Assembly: GCF_018130545.1 (NCBI RefSeq)
Contig: NZ_JAFCKF010000010.1
Location: 124,001 to 188,000 of the forward strand
Length of the DNA: 64,000 nt
Direction of reading: 5' to 3'
Source of the DNA: Bradyrhizobium tropiciagri
GTDB taxonomy: Bacteria; Pseudomonadota; Alphaproteobacteria; Rhizobiales; Xanthobacteraceae
In this document: positions 24,692-34,708 of the stretch, in pieces
Layout: each line of letters starts with the position of its first letter
How positions within the stretch are numbered: position 1 is the stretch's first letter
Position numbers and translations under genes: made by a program
Notes under the pieces: model-generated
What the model was told of the DNA's origin: nothing
Databases searched by the model: none
What the model saw: only the letters and a program-made list of their open reading frames with translations

Positions 24692-24786
24692 TGGACGCCC
24701 CCAACCGAGACGGCTCGCCGATGGTTCAGGCCAATTGGGGCAAGAGCACGGCCCCCGCGAGCAACCTGCGCGGGGGCCGCTTGGGG

Positions 24787-25110
24787 TCAGTCCGCCGGAT
24801 TCCAGATCAGCGCGAACACGCTGCCTTCGTCCTGGCCGGCGGCGCGGCCGAGATTGGCGTAGAGCTTGCGCGCACCGAACTCGGGCGCGGCCAGCGACAG
24901 GCTCACATATTCCTTGCCGCTGTTCTCGCCGCAGCGGATCCAGCCCCCGCCGATCTCGACGCCTTGGGTGAAGACGCGGAAGTCAGGATGGGTCGCGGTG
25001 GTCTTGTCGCGGTTCGGGACGATATCGATGTCGGCACGGATGGAGACGGTCTTGAGCTGGCCCTTGTAGCTGCCGTTGTCGTCCTTGGTGACGTATCCGA
25101 TCGCAGTCAT
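24787..25110 (-). CDS. DUF736 protein
   Basis: The 107 aa DUF736 protein starts MTAIGYVTKDDNGSYKGQL and carries VSIRADIDIVPN, WIRCGENSGKEYVSLSLA and a final GSVFALIWNP. These small proteins are very common on conjugative elements of Proteobacteria; their function is unknown. The ATG at 25110 is the family start; the longer open frame upstream is not conserved. A broken, inverted second copy lies at about 25456-25640. Confidence 0.92.
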   Translation of the reverse strand: MTAIGYVTKDDNGSYKGQLKTVSIRADIDIVPNRDKTTATHPDFRVFTQGVEIGGGWIRCGENSGKEYVSLSLAAPEFGARKLYANLGRAAGQDEGSVFALIWNPAD

Positions 25111-25455
25111 GGTCTTGTCCTCTCTGTTGCCCGCGAAGAGCCGATCCCCTCGCGATGGCAAGACCGTCATGGCAACCGGAACGCCTTCGAACCCGCGTCT
25201 TTCCGCGAGGCGGAGCGCAAGCGGAGCACCTGAGCCGACGGCTTTTTTGAGAGCGAAGCTGCCGCGAGGAGCCGGACTTTTTGTCCGGCGGGGAAAAAAG
25301 CTGGCGGTGAGGGTTTGGCAGGCGGAGCGCTTGCCATAGGTCTGTTCGCCACGCGCAGGAGATCGGACCCGCACACAGCGGAAGCAGGACAAGACCCACA
25401 CGATCGGCCGCAGCGGGATGAGACGGAGATCCGCAAATCGAGCTCAGGGGATATT
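25111..25455. promoter_or_regulatory. Leader of the DUF736 gene with hairpin
   Basis: No gene is seen here. A perfect 7-bp stem GCCGGAC / GTCCGGC with loop TTTTT lies at 25271-25289, next to an A/T run (GGGGAAAAAAG). Read on the minus strand this is a hairpin in the DUF736 leader and may act as an attenuator or terminator. Confidence 0.4.
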
Positions 25456-25640
25456 CGCCCGACCGGCGTCGAGATCGGCATCGTCCCGAACCGCGACAAC
25501 AACGCAGGGACTCATGCTGCAACACCGTGCTCGAGGAGCGGATGAGCAAAGGCTGCGGCGCTGCGGCGAGAACAGCGGCAAGGAATATGTGAGCCTGTTG
25601 CCGGCAGCGCGCGCGTTCGGTATGCGCCCAATCAGGATGC
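25456..25640 (+). pseudogene. Degenerate inverted copy of the DUF736 gene
   Basis: The plus strand carries pieces of the DUF736 coding sequence in order but in broken frames. They are GGCGTCGAGATCGG, then ATCGTCCCGAACCGCGACAA, then a stretch of nearly 40 bases around 25558-25595 that encodes CGENSGKEYVSL and matches the intact gene in reverse orientation. No continuous reading frame remains. It is a rearranged remnant. Confidence 0.7.
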
Positions 25641-25854
25641 CACCGCAGGCGGCGACGGCGGCCTGGCGTGATCGCCAATTTGGCAAGGCCGCGGTCTGAA
25701 GCCAGATGGTCCAGACGTGCGTTGCTCGAAGGGCCGTGCTCTTGCCCCTGAGCAACATTGGCCGCGAGCGAGACTCAAAGGCAAGCGCGAGCGATGCGGT
25801 CCGGCATTCAATCCTTGCTGCGTGGGCTCATCACTGGGTCCCCCGCTCACCGGC

Positions 25855-26022
25855 TCAGTTCAACCCGCTGATCATGCTCGGCAGAACCCTCGACAACAGC
25901 ACAGCCGTTGATGTCAACGCCGAAAGGCAGACGACCGCCTGGGCAAGACAGATATGCGTGAGCGATACCGCTTGCGGTTCGGGAAACTCCTCGAACGGGT
26001 TCACCATCGTCGGCTCCATCAT
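25855..26022 (-). CDS. Possible 55-aa single-pass membrane protein
   Basis: The frame MMEPTMVNPFEEFPEPQAV leads into one hydrophobic helix (CLAQAVVCLSALTSTAVLL). GGGA stands about 9 nt before the ATG. A longer frame reaches 26337 but its N-terminal part looks non-coding. No family is recognised. Confidence 0.4.
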   Translation of the reverse strand: MMEPTMVNPFEEFPEPQAVSLTHICLAQAVVCLSALTSTAVLLSRVLPSMISGLN

Positions 26023-26406
26023 AAAGCGCGTCCCTGCCCGATCCGACCTATAGGGCGAGTCGCGACCGGAAGGCCCTGAGTATATTTGCGGTCCGTCAGA
26101 TTGACTCCGGAGCGACTCGGTACGCGCAAAATCCAGCCGCGATGTCAGCCTCCGCGCCCGAATCGCCGCGCTAACCTCAGGTAAATAAATCATTAATCGC
26201 CCTCGCCTGCGGAAGCGATTTCGAGCAATCTGGTGAGCTGGAGCGACCGGTCGGAAACACCCGGCAGGCAGCGCCCAGCAGGAAGCGCCATGTAGCGCGG
26301 CAAGAGAGCATTCGGGCGGGCCGCGCGGGCCGGACACCCGGCGGCAGCGCGGACACGGCTCGATTGCTTCGCGGCCGCGCGCTGTGACTTGCGCGCGGTG
26401 CCGTCG
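26023..26406. other. No recognisable gene
   Basis: This is 384 bases downstream of ardC. Only Arg/Ala-rich shadow frames are present, without family signatures. No repeat or strong hairpin was noticed. Confidence 0.45.
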
Positions 26407-27378
26407 TCAGCGCGCGACCTCGGCTTCAGCACAAGCGGCGGCAGCGATGAGCCCTTCGCCAGCGAAGGCAAGCAGGTAGTCGGCGGCCTTGGCGGCCCTG
26501 CTGGCGGCGCGGAAGATCGCGCGGTTATCGTTCCGCAACACCTCCAGCCACGACCCGAGATAGTCGGCATGGCGAACGGTGGGCTTGATCGAGAGCGACG
26601 CGCAGACAAAGGCCGCGGTCAATTCCGCAACCAGTTCTTCATTGGCATAGAGTCTCGAGCCGAACGCGCCGGACTGGTCGCGGTTCAGACGGCGCGGGTG
26701 GCCCGTCCAGTGCCCAAGCTCGTGAAACAGCGTGCGGTAATAGTTGATCTGCGCGAAGAAGGCCGGCTGCGGGGGGATGTGAACGGTATCGTCCGACGGC
26801 CGGTAGAAGGCCTGCGCGCCACCGGAACGAACATTGGCGCGCGTTGCGGCAACAAGCGCCTCTGCGTGCGGCACGATCTGACGCTCCGGCAAGGCCGGTT
26901 GCGGCGCGCGGCACTGCTCCGGAAGTTCGTCGCATTGATCGACATTGAAGACGGTGTATCGGCGCAGGAATGGAACGGACGCCTCCTCCATCGCCGGCTC
27001 GTCTTGAGCGGCGTTGCCTGCCTCGGTTTGCTCGCGCCTGGGAACGAAGCGGTCGGCGTAACAGACGGTGACGCCGCGCTCGCCCTTGCGCACGGCACCG
27101 CCGAGACCGGAGGCTTGCCGGAAGGTGAGCCAACGCGCCGAGCTGAAGCCGGCTTCGAACGAGCGTCCCCACAGGACCAGGACGTTGATGCCGGAGTAGG
27201 ATTTGCCGGTGGCGGCGTTCCTCGGGAGTGCGAATGCCTGATTGCCACCACCCGTTCCCCATGGCCGCGCCCATGGAAAGATGCCCGCCTCAAGATCGGC
27301 AATGATGTTGGCCGTAATCTCCTCGTAGAGACCAGCTTTCGGGCTGGACGCATGATTGCGCGCATATCCGTTGAACAT
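26407..27378 (-). CDS. ardC: ArdC-like antirestriction protein with zincin domain
   Basis: The protein has 323 aa. The N-terminal ssDNA-binding DUF1738 domain (LYEEITANIIADLEAG, FPWARPWGTGG, SGINVLVLWG, RKGERGVTVCYAD) is followed by the zincin metallopeptidase-like domain with HELGHWTGH near residue 216 and the distal glutamate in YANEELVAELTAAFVCA. ArdC proteins protect incoming plasmid or ICE DNA from restriction in the recipient. AGGGAGATCGTC precedes the ATG at 27378. It is the last clear ICE-type gene on the right. Confidence 0.93.
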   Translation of the reverse strand: MFNGYARNHASSPKAGLYEEITANIIADLEAGIFPWARPWGTGGGNQAFALPRNAATGKSYSGINVLVLWGRSFEAGFSSARWLTFRQASGLGGAVRKGERGVTVCYADRFVPRREQTEAGNAAQDEPAMEEASVPFLRRYTVFNVDQCDELPEQCRAPQPALPERQIVPHAEALVAATRANVRSGGAQAFYRPSDDTVHIPPQPAFFAQINYYRTLFHELGHWTGHPRRLNRDQSGAFGSRLYANEELVAELTAAFVCASLSIKPTVRHADYLGSWLEVLRNDNRAIFRAASRAAKAADYLLAFAGEGLIAAAACAEAEVAR

Positions 27379-27823
27379 GACGATCTCCCTTCGCTTCCCT
27401 TCCCGCGTCCTGCCCCCGGAAAGGCGGGGTGGGCGGCGAACAGCGACCGGAAAGCCCCGAACGGAGAGGCAGGCCGCACCGGAACGGCCGGAGCGCGAGC
27501 GGAGGACCGCGCCAGGCAAGCAATCGTCATGCAGGCCTGGGTGCGGGCGCGGTTGCGGCCTGCCGGTTCGGGGCTACGCGGAAGCGCCGCTCACCGCGCC
27601 AGCCCGGGGCAATCCGAATGTGCCGGCCGCTCGCGGCCGGCTCCGCCAAGGCTTTGGCCCGTGGAGCATCGTCCAGGCGTCGCTCTCGCCGCTGCAATCG
27701 AGTGTGGCCGAAAGCGATGAGCAACCGTTTGTCTGAGGACGGCGTTTGCGCGAGAGGACGGGAAAGGCCGACCATTGACGACGGACCTGCTTGCCGAGTG
27801 TCCGGTCCGCTCCGCGGATCGCC
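27379..27823. other. No recognisable gene; possible right part of the ICE
   Basis: This is 445 bases upstream of ardC. The promoter of ardC must lie here, but no clear element was identified. No copy of the dusA 5' end (attR candidate) was seen. Frames on either strand have no family signature. Confidence 0.4.
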
Positions 27824-28348
27824 TTATGAAAGAAGTTCCTGAATCTTTTGGCTCACATTGAAATCCTCCAGGGACATCGCCCATTCCAGCAAGGCTTGCC
27901 GGATTGTGGTCGCAAGGATGCCGTGATGCGCGAGCCGGGCCAGAACGAGCGCCCGATCAGATTCGTGCCGCGCGATCGACAAATCCGAGAGCAGGCGGAC
28001 GTCGTAGCCGCGTCTTGCCCCTTCCAATGCCGAGATGAGCACCTCCTCTTCGAGGAAGGCACCGCCCAGGAAAATCACGCCGACATCCGACCGGGCCAGA
28101 CGCTCTGCCAGCTGCGGATCTCGCCACATCGACAGCGCATCGACGTCAATGTGCTCGATCGAGGCGGCAACCTGGTTCGGAAGCAGAGCTCGTTCGTAGC
28201 CGCCAATGGCGATTTGAGGGATCGCAAAGAATTCCTGGCAGATCGAGAGCAGCGGCAAGCTTCCGGCGAACGCTTCGGAAGCATTCGCCGCAGCACCCCG
28301 CGCTGCATTGACGAGGACAACGCAGCTATGGCGGGGATGAGCCAGCAT
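27824..28348 (-). CDS. Isochorismatase-fold protein lacking catalytic residues
   Basis: The 174 aa protein has the cysteine-hydrolase fold. An early strand reads SCVVLVNAARG where active enzymes have D in LLVIDMQ. IGGYERALLP and HIDVDALSMWRDP follow, and the core is VGVIFLGGAF, EEEVLISALEGARRGYDVRLLSD. The catalytic Cys expected in the xxCV position of that core is absent. So both the Asp and the Cys nucleophile appear replaced, and it is likely a non-enzymatic relative of YcaC-like proteins. GGAGG sits about 9 nt before the ATG at 28348. No operon partner. Confidence 0.7.
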   Translation of the reverse strand: MLAHPRHSCVVLVNAARGAAANASEAFAGSLPLLSICQEFFAIPQIAIGGYERALLPNQVAASIEHIDVDALSMWRDPQLAERLARSDVGVIFLGGAFLEEEVLISALEGARRGYDVRLLSDLSIARHESDRALVLARLAHHGILATTIRQALLEWAMSLEDFNVSQKIQELLS

Positions 28349-28711
28349 TCTGCCTGTCCTCCAGGTGAGGGTGATCTGTTGCAAACGCAAATGCGGCCAT
28401 GTGACCAGGTCCTTCTCCTATCGGGGCGGCCTTTCTGGAGCTGATGCCTGGGCCGAACCAGATGCCAACGCTTGTCGTCTCCTCGGACTGAGGGTCCGTA
28501 GCCATCCTGTTCAGGCAAGGCGATCAATCGCATGTGGGCATCCGACATACCAAACCCGTCAAACTTGCGAACAATCCTCGACGAGGTCCCTTTCACACCA
28601 AAGAAACGACCGATTCCAAAAACGATGAAACGCCCCTTCAATCGACATGCCGCGCCACCGGGCAGAGTCCCGCGTCAAGGATCCGGCCCTCTACCGAGAA
28701 AGGGACACAAA
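28349..28711. other. No recognisable gene
   Basis: This is 363 bases between two divergent small genes. The plus-strand frame running into the 28712 gene could extend it at the N-terminus, but the extra residues look non-coding. Promoters for both genes are expected here. Confidence 0.4.
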
Positions 28712-28903
28712 ATGGCGCCTTATCCACCATCGGCCGACACCCCTCTCGCAGGCAGGAGGCATGCACCGAAAAAAGCGGACGTTGCCTGTCTGCCTCCCCG
28801 CGTGGATGCACGCCTTTATCGCGGCCTCCGCTTCGCGCTGCCTCTCGGCGTTGCCCTGTGGATCATCCTGGGCCTTGTTCTCAAGAAATCGCTTTCGCTT
28901 TGA
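28712..28903 (+). CDS. 63-aa protein with C-terminal membrane helix
   Basis: The frame begins MAPYPPSADTPLAGRRHA and ends with a single hydrophobic helix (FALPLGVALWIILGLVL) and KKSLSL. AAAGGGA lies 7 nt upstream of the ATG. It resembles a tail-anchored small inner-membrane protein. Family unknown. Confidence 0.5.
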   Translation: MAPYPPSADTPLAGRRHAPKKADVACLPPRVDARLYRGLRFALPLGVALWIILGLVLKKSLSL

Positions 28904-29186
28904 GCAAGCCGCTCGGCGTCAAATCACGCTCTGGAACCCATTGACAATCACGCTGCGTCTTCGAGCGGCGCCAGATGACAGGCTTAACGGGCGTTGCGGT
29001 GCCAGTGCATCAACAGGTAGCAAGTGTAAGACCGTCTCGGTCAAGCACCGGCGTCGGCGCGGCTAGTCCATTGATGATGGCTGCGGCCATTTAAGACCGT
29101 TCTTCAAAAAAACGGCCCATTTCTAAAAGTGACTACCGAGAACCAGACCCTACAATCGGCTCTTGGTAACGGAGCGGGTAACGTCC

Positions 29187-30083
29187 ATGAAAGTGCCGTA
29201 TCGACTTGACCAAACGGTACTTAATGTTGGTTCGGAGCTATCCGTCCTGAGGACGAGTGAAAGCCTCGGTTGGCCAAACGTCAACGCCAGCTTTGCGAGA
29301 GGACTCCCGCACGGTTACGAGATAGTCCATCGTGCCACTCCCGACGTTTGGATCGCCATGTCGTATAGTTCGATGGACGCGCACCTGAATGTGGGCGGGC
29401 GGGAGCAGCGCTTTGTCTTTCGGGACCGGCGTATCCTGCTGCTCGCGCCGGAGACGCCCATCGGAGTACGAAGAGGGAGCGAAATTCACGGGCTTCACGT
29501 GTTTCTGAAAGCCGAGATCCTTGCCGAGGTTGCAAGCGAGGTATTCGATCGCGACGCCAAGAGTCTTGAAATCGTCTCGACATTCGGGTTTGACGATCCT
29601 GGCATGCGCTTGCTGCTGGATTCCCTGAACTACGCGCTCTCTGAGCCGGGGCCGCATTCGAACCTGAAAGTAGAGCATCTTTCACGTGTGCTGGCGATCG
29701 ATGTGCTCTCGAAACATGTTGCCTCAACGCGAGCCAATTGCACGCAAGCTGCCGAGCGCCTGACGACGAAGCAGGCTCGCTTGGTGACTGAATACATCCA
29801 CGAACATCTTTCTTCGGAAATACTGCTGAACGATCTGGCGAAGCTGGCCGGAGTTAGCCGCACCTTGTTTATCCAGCGATTCAAGGCATCGTTTCGTCAG
29901 ACGCCGCATCGATACCTGATGGAAACGCGTATTCGTCGGGGCCAGGAGTTATTGGCAACGACCACCCTGCCCTTGACGCACATCGCAATGATCTGCGGTT
30001 TCGCTGATCAATCGCATTTGAGCATGTCCTTCAGGCGCGCTGTTGGCATGTCGCCATCGCAATATCGAAAGTGCACGTCCTAG
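29187..30083 (+). CDS. AraC-family transcriptional regulator, copy 1
   Basis: The 298 aa regulator has an N-terminal cupin-like sensor half and a C-terminal AraC DNA-binding domain with two helix-turn-helix units. These are ILLNDLAKLAGVSRTLFIQRF and LTHIAMICGFADQSHLSMSF, ending AVGMSPSQYRK. ATG 29187 aligns with the start region of its paralogue at 44185-45087, to which it is very similar along its whole length. The effector and targets are unknown. It stands alone upstream of tamB, which is on the opposite strand. Confidence 0.92.
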   Translation: MKVPYRLDQTVLNVGSELSVLRTSESLGWPNVNASFARGLPHGYEIVHRATPDVWIAMSYSSMDAHLNVGGREQRFVFRDRRILLLAPETPIGVRRGSEIHGLHVFLKAEILAEVASEVFDRDAKSLEIVSTFGFDDPGMRLLLDSLNYALSEPGPHSNLKVEHLSRVLAIDVLSKHVASTRANCTQAAERLTTKQARLVTEYIHEHLSSEILLNDLAKLAGVSRTLFIQRFKASFRQTPHRYLMETRIRRGQELLATTTLPLTHIAMICGFADQSHLSMSFRRAVGMSPSQYRKCTS

Positions 30084-30364
30084 GCACCTTGTGCTGAGTG
30101 ACAAACTCGACCTGTCAGACCCCGACCACCATCGTGGCTCAGCTCCGTCCCGTGCCCATCACCTTCTATTGGCGCGGTCCCATCCACTCGGGTGGAGCGA
30201 GACTTCAATTCAGAACACGCAAGAATGACTTTGCGGGCAAATGACATGGACACGTGTCCGATCCGCCGTCACACGCATTTTGCCGCGTTTTCGGAGAGGT
30301 TTGTCGGCCGCCTGGTTGGCCTTATCGGACAGGGCATCAATGACATTGCAGAAATCGCTCAGTG

Positions 30365-33300
30365 CTACCATTCGTATCGCGCTCCAACCCCGACGGATGT
30401 CGACCCCTTCGCGTCGACATCCGACTCGACCCGGATATGGCGTGTGACGTCTACATTGGCCGACACGCCCGACTGGCTGGCGCTGGCGCCTGTCCGCACA
30501 CCCACGCTCAACCTGTCGCCGATCGCGCGCGACGCGCCGACCATCGGGCCGCCGGCGCCGGCGCTCACATCCAGACTGTCGACGCCGAGCGAGCGGCGCA
30601 GGCGATCCATTGTCCCTTCACCGCCGCTTGCGAACTGCGCTGCCGTCTCCGCGAGCTGCAGCGCCTGCGCCGTCGACAGACCACCGGACGCCTTCTGGAA
30701 CAGGATGCGCGACAGAATTTCGTCCTGCGGCAATTCGGGCTGCGACGTGAAAGCGAAGACCGGCGCGGCTGCGGGCCCGGAGATGCCGACCTGCGCGGTG
30801 ATGTCTGAGGCCGAGATCTCCGCCACGAAGTCGAGCTCGGGGGCAAGATCGCCGTTGAAGGAGAGGTTACCCCTGGTGAAGGTCAACGTCTTTCCGAGCA
30901 CCGCCAGCTTGCCCTGATAGAGCGAGAAGGCCCCCTTAGGTACCGGAGCGTTGGTCGTACCGCCCACACGCACGGAACCGCCGAGTTCAGCAGTTACTCC
31001 GCGGCCGTGAATAAAGACGTGGTTCGGCGCCGACACTGAGACCTCAAGCGCAGCATTGAACAACGCCGCGCGCCGCTTACTGCCCCTCAAGGCTTCGGCC
31101 TTGCGCGCCGCCGCAAGGCGTGCGGCGGCCTGGCCCGACGCATTCACATGGGTGATGCCATCGATCGGTCTGAGCGCCGACGGCAGGCGATCGGGAATAT
31201 CGACGGCGACGTGAGTCAGGTCGATGTGCCCACTGATCCGGGGATCGCGCGCCAGAGCGCCGGTGACGTCGATCGAAAGATTGGCCTGCGCCGTCGCGAG
31301 CGCACTGGCCGCCAGCGTCGCCTGTTGTCCGCGAATCGAGACGGTGCCGGGGAAACCGGCATCCGGAGCCAGGCGCACCTGGCCGGAGCCAGTCAATGTG
31401 CCGCCGTTGGGCGTCGTCGCGGTCAGGCGCTCCACGACGATACGGTCTCCTTCGGCAGTGACTTTCGCATCGATGTCGTCGAGGCGTGTGCCGAGCAGGC
31501 TGTCGCGGAACGTGCCTCCGCTCAAGGTGGCGGCGCCGCCGAGCTGTGGCTTGGCGCGCGTGCCGGCCACACGGGCATCGAGCACGACGGTGCCGGAGAC
31601 GGTGCGGCCGGACGCTGACAGGACGGCGTTGGCGACGGCGGCATCGAGACGGCCCTTCGCGGTCAGCGCGATCGGCCCGGCTGCATCGAGCGGCACCGTG
31701 CCCGAGGCGGTAATCGTGCCGGCTTTTCCAGCTGCGATCGTGGTGGCGATGCTCGCACGGCTTCCCTCGAGGCGCCCATCCGCCGTGACGTCGATCGGCG
31801 GCAGGCCCGCGCTGCGCCCCTGCGGTGCGGTCAGTTGCCTGACGGTCACCCTGTACTGGCCTGTCGCGGCGCTCGTCGAGCCTGAGATCGCGGCCGAGGC
31901 GTCGAGCGTCCCGGCAAGGCCCAGGCCCGGCATCAGGACATCGGCCGCAGGAAGCGGGATTGCGTTTGCGATAGCCTTGACGTCGAGCGTCTTGCCTACG
32001 CTGCCGTCAACCGCGATGCGACCGTTGCCGACGCCGAGAGCCAAATGCTCGATCAGCACACTCCCCTCGTCGAGCGAGAAGCTGGCCGGCCCCTGCAACG
32101 CGATCGCCCTGGTGCCGCGTCGCGCGGTGAAGCGATTGAGATCGAACCGCGTGCGATCGTTGGCGGTCAGCACGCCTGCGGCATCGAGGTCGAAGCCGGC
32201 CGCCTTGGCCGACAGGCCAATCATGCTCGCGCCGGCGTTTCCGCGCGCGGTCAGGGCGATGCTCGAGACGGCCTGGCCGGCGATCTCGGCGCCGGTGACC
32301 TTGGCGTCCGCGTTGAGCAGCGGATGGCGGTAGAGATCGGCCGCATCCGCCCGCAGATCGAAACTGCGGATCGCGGCACCGGCGGCACGGATCCCTGATC
32401 CCCTGCCAGCAAGACGGACAGATTGCTGATCGCCATCGGCGGATGCGGCAAGATCGAGCGAAGCCGAGCCGGCGAGGTCCATCAGGGCAAGCGGCGAGAG
32501 ATCGGCGAGCGAGCCGGCCGCGAAATGGAGCTCTCCGCGCGCGAGGCTTTGCGTGTCGATCGTCCCCGCCCCCTTCAGGGATACCGAGCCGATCGCGATG
32601 TCGACGGTCTTGGCATCCCACCCGGCATAAGACGAGCGAGCTGCGTCGCCCGATTGGCGGCTCATCTGCACGATGCCGCGCGCGGCCTTGCCGTCGACCG
32701 AGCCATCGAGCCTGGCGTCGACCACACAAGGTCCTTTGACATCATTGATGGTCGCGGCGAGTTCCAGATGCGCAATGGAGCGCCGCATCGCCGTGGCGCG
32801 ATCCACCGAAGCAGAGAACGACACGCCGGGACGCGCGAGCCCTCCGGTCAGGCCGACATCGACAGCTCCCGCACCTGTCAGGCGCGCATCGGCCGCGGCA
32901 AGATCAGGCAGATCAACATGCGCCGACAGGTCACTCGTATCTCGGGTCAGCGTTCCCTTGGCGCGTAAGGCGAGATGGGCTCCGTCGAGCGACACGTCAC
33001 GCACAGTGTAGATGTCGCCGCTGCTATCTGCGCCGACATCTGCCGCGAGCGTGATGCGGGGTCCAGTGAGCCCATCCAGCGCCGTGAGCCCCGTTGCGAT
33101 TCCTTGGCCCGTGCCGGACAATTTCGTGTCGAAGCGGCCGTGCTCACGGTCGGCATCGAGATCGAGGCCGAGCGCGACCGAGCCCATCAGCTTCAAGCCG
33201 GCGAGATCGCTGAAGCGGCCGAGATCAGGCATCGTTCCGGTTGCCCGGCCGCGCAGCCGATCGGGGCTGACATCACCAGCATAAGTGGCCTGGACTGTGG

Positions 33301-34708
33301 GCGTCCCGATCTCCAGCCGGTCGATGGTGGCGTGGCCGCCCAGATCGGTGCTGCCATGGAGCACAAGCGACGCGCTGTTGCCTATGGCCGCTGCAAGACC
33401 ACGATCGCGCGGCGCGATGCCGGTGGCCTGCAAATTCGCGTCCAGCACAATCTGCGTTGCGAGGTCAGTTGCCTCGGCGCGGGGAACCGCCGTGAGGGAG
33501 GCATCGAGCGCATCGAGGTCTCCATCTGGCAGGCGGGCGCCCGACAGTGCGAGCTTGGCCGTGAGCGTCGGGGCCTTGATCGGTCCGTTGACCCTGCTGT
33601 CGAACACCAGGCTGCGGATCGAACCCTGATCTGTTTGCGTGACATCGCCATTGCTCGGCAAGGCACGGATCGAGGCCGAAAAATCCATCACTCTGTCGGC
33701 GCCGAGCACGCCCTTCACGTCGAGCCGCGCCAGACGGCTCGTGAGCGTCAGCCCGTCGAGCGCGACGCTGCCGTCGTCGCCGAAACGCGTCGTGCTGTCG
33801 AGATTGGTCTCGCCGGCAAAGACAGGCGCGGCAACTGACGGCAGCAGCGGCCCGAGATGGCTTGAGAGGCGGGCTGCAAGGATGCGACGCGCCGCGTTGC
33901 GATCGAGCGTGATCGCACCGGTCGCATCGATCGTGGGACCGGCCTGAAACTTCAAGGCGCCACGGAAGCTGTCGAGCGTTCCCTTGCCGCCAAGCGCGAA
34001 CGTGACGGGCGGCTCACCCGGCAGATGAGCGATCTTGGACATGAGGCCGTGGGCGGGCTCATCGAGCGTGACATCGAGGGTCAACGCGTTTCCATGCGGG
34101 ACAAAGGCGAGCGCCGCCTTGAAGCGGCCCGGGAAATCGGTGCGGATCGCATCGAGATTGAAAACGAGGCCCTCCGAGGGCGAGCCGAGCTCAGTATTGC
34201 CGGTCGCCTTGACGCTCAAGGCTTCGCCGAGGATGGACTGGCCCAGCACCAGGGCCTGCAGGTCGAAAGCCTTCACCTGCACTTTAACGGGAAGTTCGGG
34301 CAGGATCGGCTGGTCAGATGCCGCGGCTGGCTGGTCGGAGGGCAGCGGCTTTCGCTTGATATCAAGCGTGCCGATCTCGAGCCGATCGATTTCCAGCCGC
34401 CCTGCGAGCAGCGCTGCGCGCCGCCAGACGAGACGCGCCTTGTCGAGGGTCAGCCACACTCCGTCCTTGTCGGTGAAGCTGACATCGCGCACCGTCGCAT
34501 CCGACGACAGGACACCGTCGACCGCGCCGATATGAATCTGGGTCGCGGGCGTCGACAGCGTTCGCGAGACGAGGCTGGCAAGCACGTCCTGCTGGTTCTC
34601 GCCGGTTCTGCCTGCCATTCCGTAGAAAGCGATGCCGAGCACGGCGACACAGACGGCCCCGAGCGCCGCTACGACGAAACCGATCACAACGATCCGTCGC
34701 GCGCGCAT
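30365..34708 (-). CDS. tamB: Translocation and assembly module protein TamB
   Basis: The 1447 aa protein is anchored by one N-terminal helix (VIGFVVAALGAVCVAVLGIAF). A very long beta-rich periplasmic region follows, made of repeated Asp/Gly/Ala-rich strands, and then the C-terminal DUF490/TamB domain (LPQDEILSRILFQKASGGLS, LQLAETAAQFASG, VDVTRHIRVESDVDAKGSTS). It ends in YEW. TamB spans the periplasm and works with TamA to place beta-barrel proteins or move lipids. Its ATG overlaps the tamA stop by one base, so the two are translated together. Confidence 0.94.
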   Translation of the reverse strand: MRARRIVVIGFVVAALGAVCVAVLGIAFYGMAGRTGENQQDVLASLVSRTLSTPATQIHIGAVDGVLSSDATVRDVSFTDKDGVWLTLDKARLVWRRAALLAGRLEIDRLEIGTLDIKRKPLPSDQPAAASDQPILPELPVKVQVKAFDLQALVLGQSILGEALSVKATGNTELGSPSEGLVFNLDAIRTDFPGRFKAALAFVPHGNALTLDVTLDEPAHGLMSKIAHLPGEPPVTFALGGKGTLDSFRGALKFQAGPTIDATGAITLDRNAARRILAARLSSHLGPLLPSVAAPVFAGETNLDSTTRFGDDGSVALDGLTLTSRLARLDVKGVLGADRVMDFSASIRALPSNGDVTQTDQGSIRSLVFDSRVNGPIKAPTLTAKLALSGARLPDGDLDALDASLTAVPRAEATDLATQIVLDANLQATGIAPRDRGLAAAIGNSASLVLHGSTDLGGHATIDRLEIGTPTVQATYAGDVSPDRLRGRATGTMPDLGRFSDLAGLKLMGSVALGLDLDADREHGRFDTKLSGTGQGIATGLTALDGLTGPRITLAADVGADSSGDIYTVRDVSLDGAHLALRAKGTLTRDTSDLSAHVDLPDLAAADARLTGAGAVDVGLTGGLARPGVSFSASVDRATAMRRSIAHLELAATINDVKGPCVVDARLDGSVDGKAARGIVQMSRQSGDAARSSYAGWDAKTVDIAIGSVSLKGAGTIDTQSLARGELHFAAGSLADLSPLALMDLAGSASLDLAASADGDQQSVRLAGRGSGIRAAGAAIRSFDLRADAADLYRHPLLNADAKVTGAEIAGQAVSSIALTARGNAGASMIGLSAKAAGFDLDAAGVLTANDRTRFDLNRFTARRGTRAIALQGPASFSLDEGSVLIEHLALGVGNGRIAVDGSVGKTLDVKAIANAIPLPAADVLMPGLGLAGTLDASAAISGSTSAATGQYRVTVRQLTAPQGRSAGLPPIDVTADGRLEGSRASIATTIAAGKAGTITASGTVPLDAAGPIALTAKGRLDAAVANAVLSASGRTVSGTVVLDARVAGTRAKPQLGGAATLSGGTFRDSLLGTRLDDIDAKVTAEGDRIVVERLTATTPNGGTLTGSGQVRLAPDAGFPGTVSIRGQQATLAASALATAQANLSIDVTGALARDPRISGHIDLTHVAVDIPDRLPSALRPIDGITHVNASGQAAARLAAARKAEALRGSKRRAALFNAALEVSVSAPNHVFIHGRGVTAELGGSVRVGGTTNAPVPKGAFSLYQGKLAVLGKTLTFTRGNLSFNGDLAPELDFVAEISASDITAQVGISGPAAAPVFAFTSQPELPQDEILSRILFQKASGGLSTAQALQLAETAAQFASGGEGTMDRLRRSLGVDSLDVSAGAGGPMVGASRAIGDRLSVGVRTGASASQSGVSANVDVTRHIRVESDVDAKGSTSVGVGARYEW

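Noticed and set aside
28700-29100. Possible second dusA attachment site near GTCCATTGATGATGG (about 29066)
   Set aside because: It resembles the dusA start (ATGATGGATTGG) only over a few bases and in the wrong order; not a credible attR.
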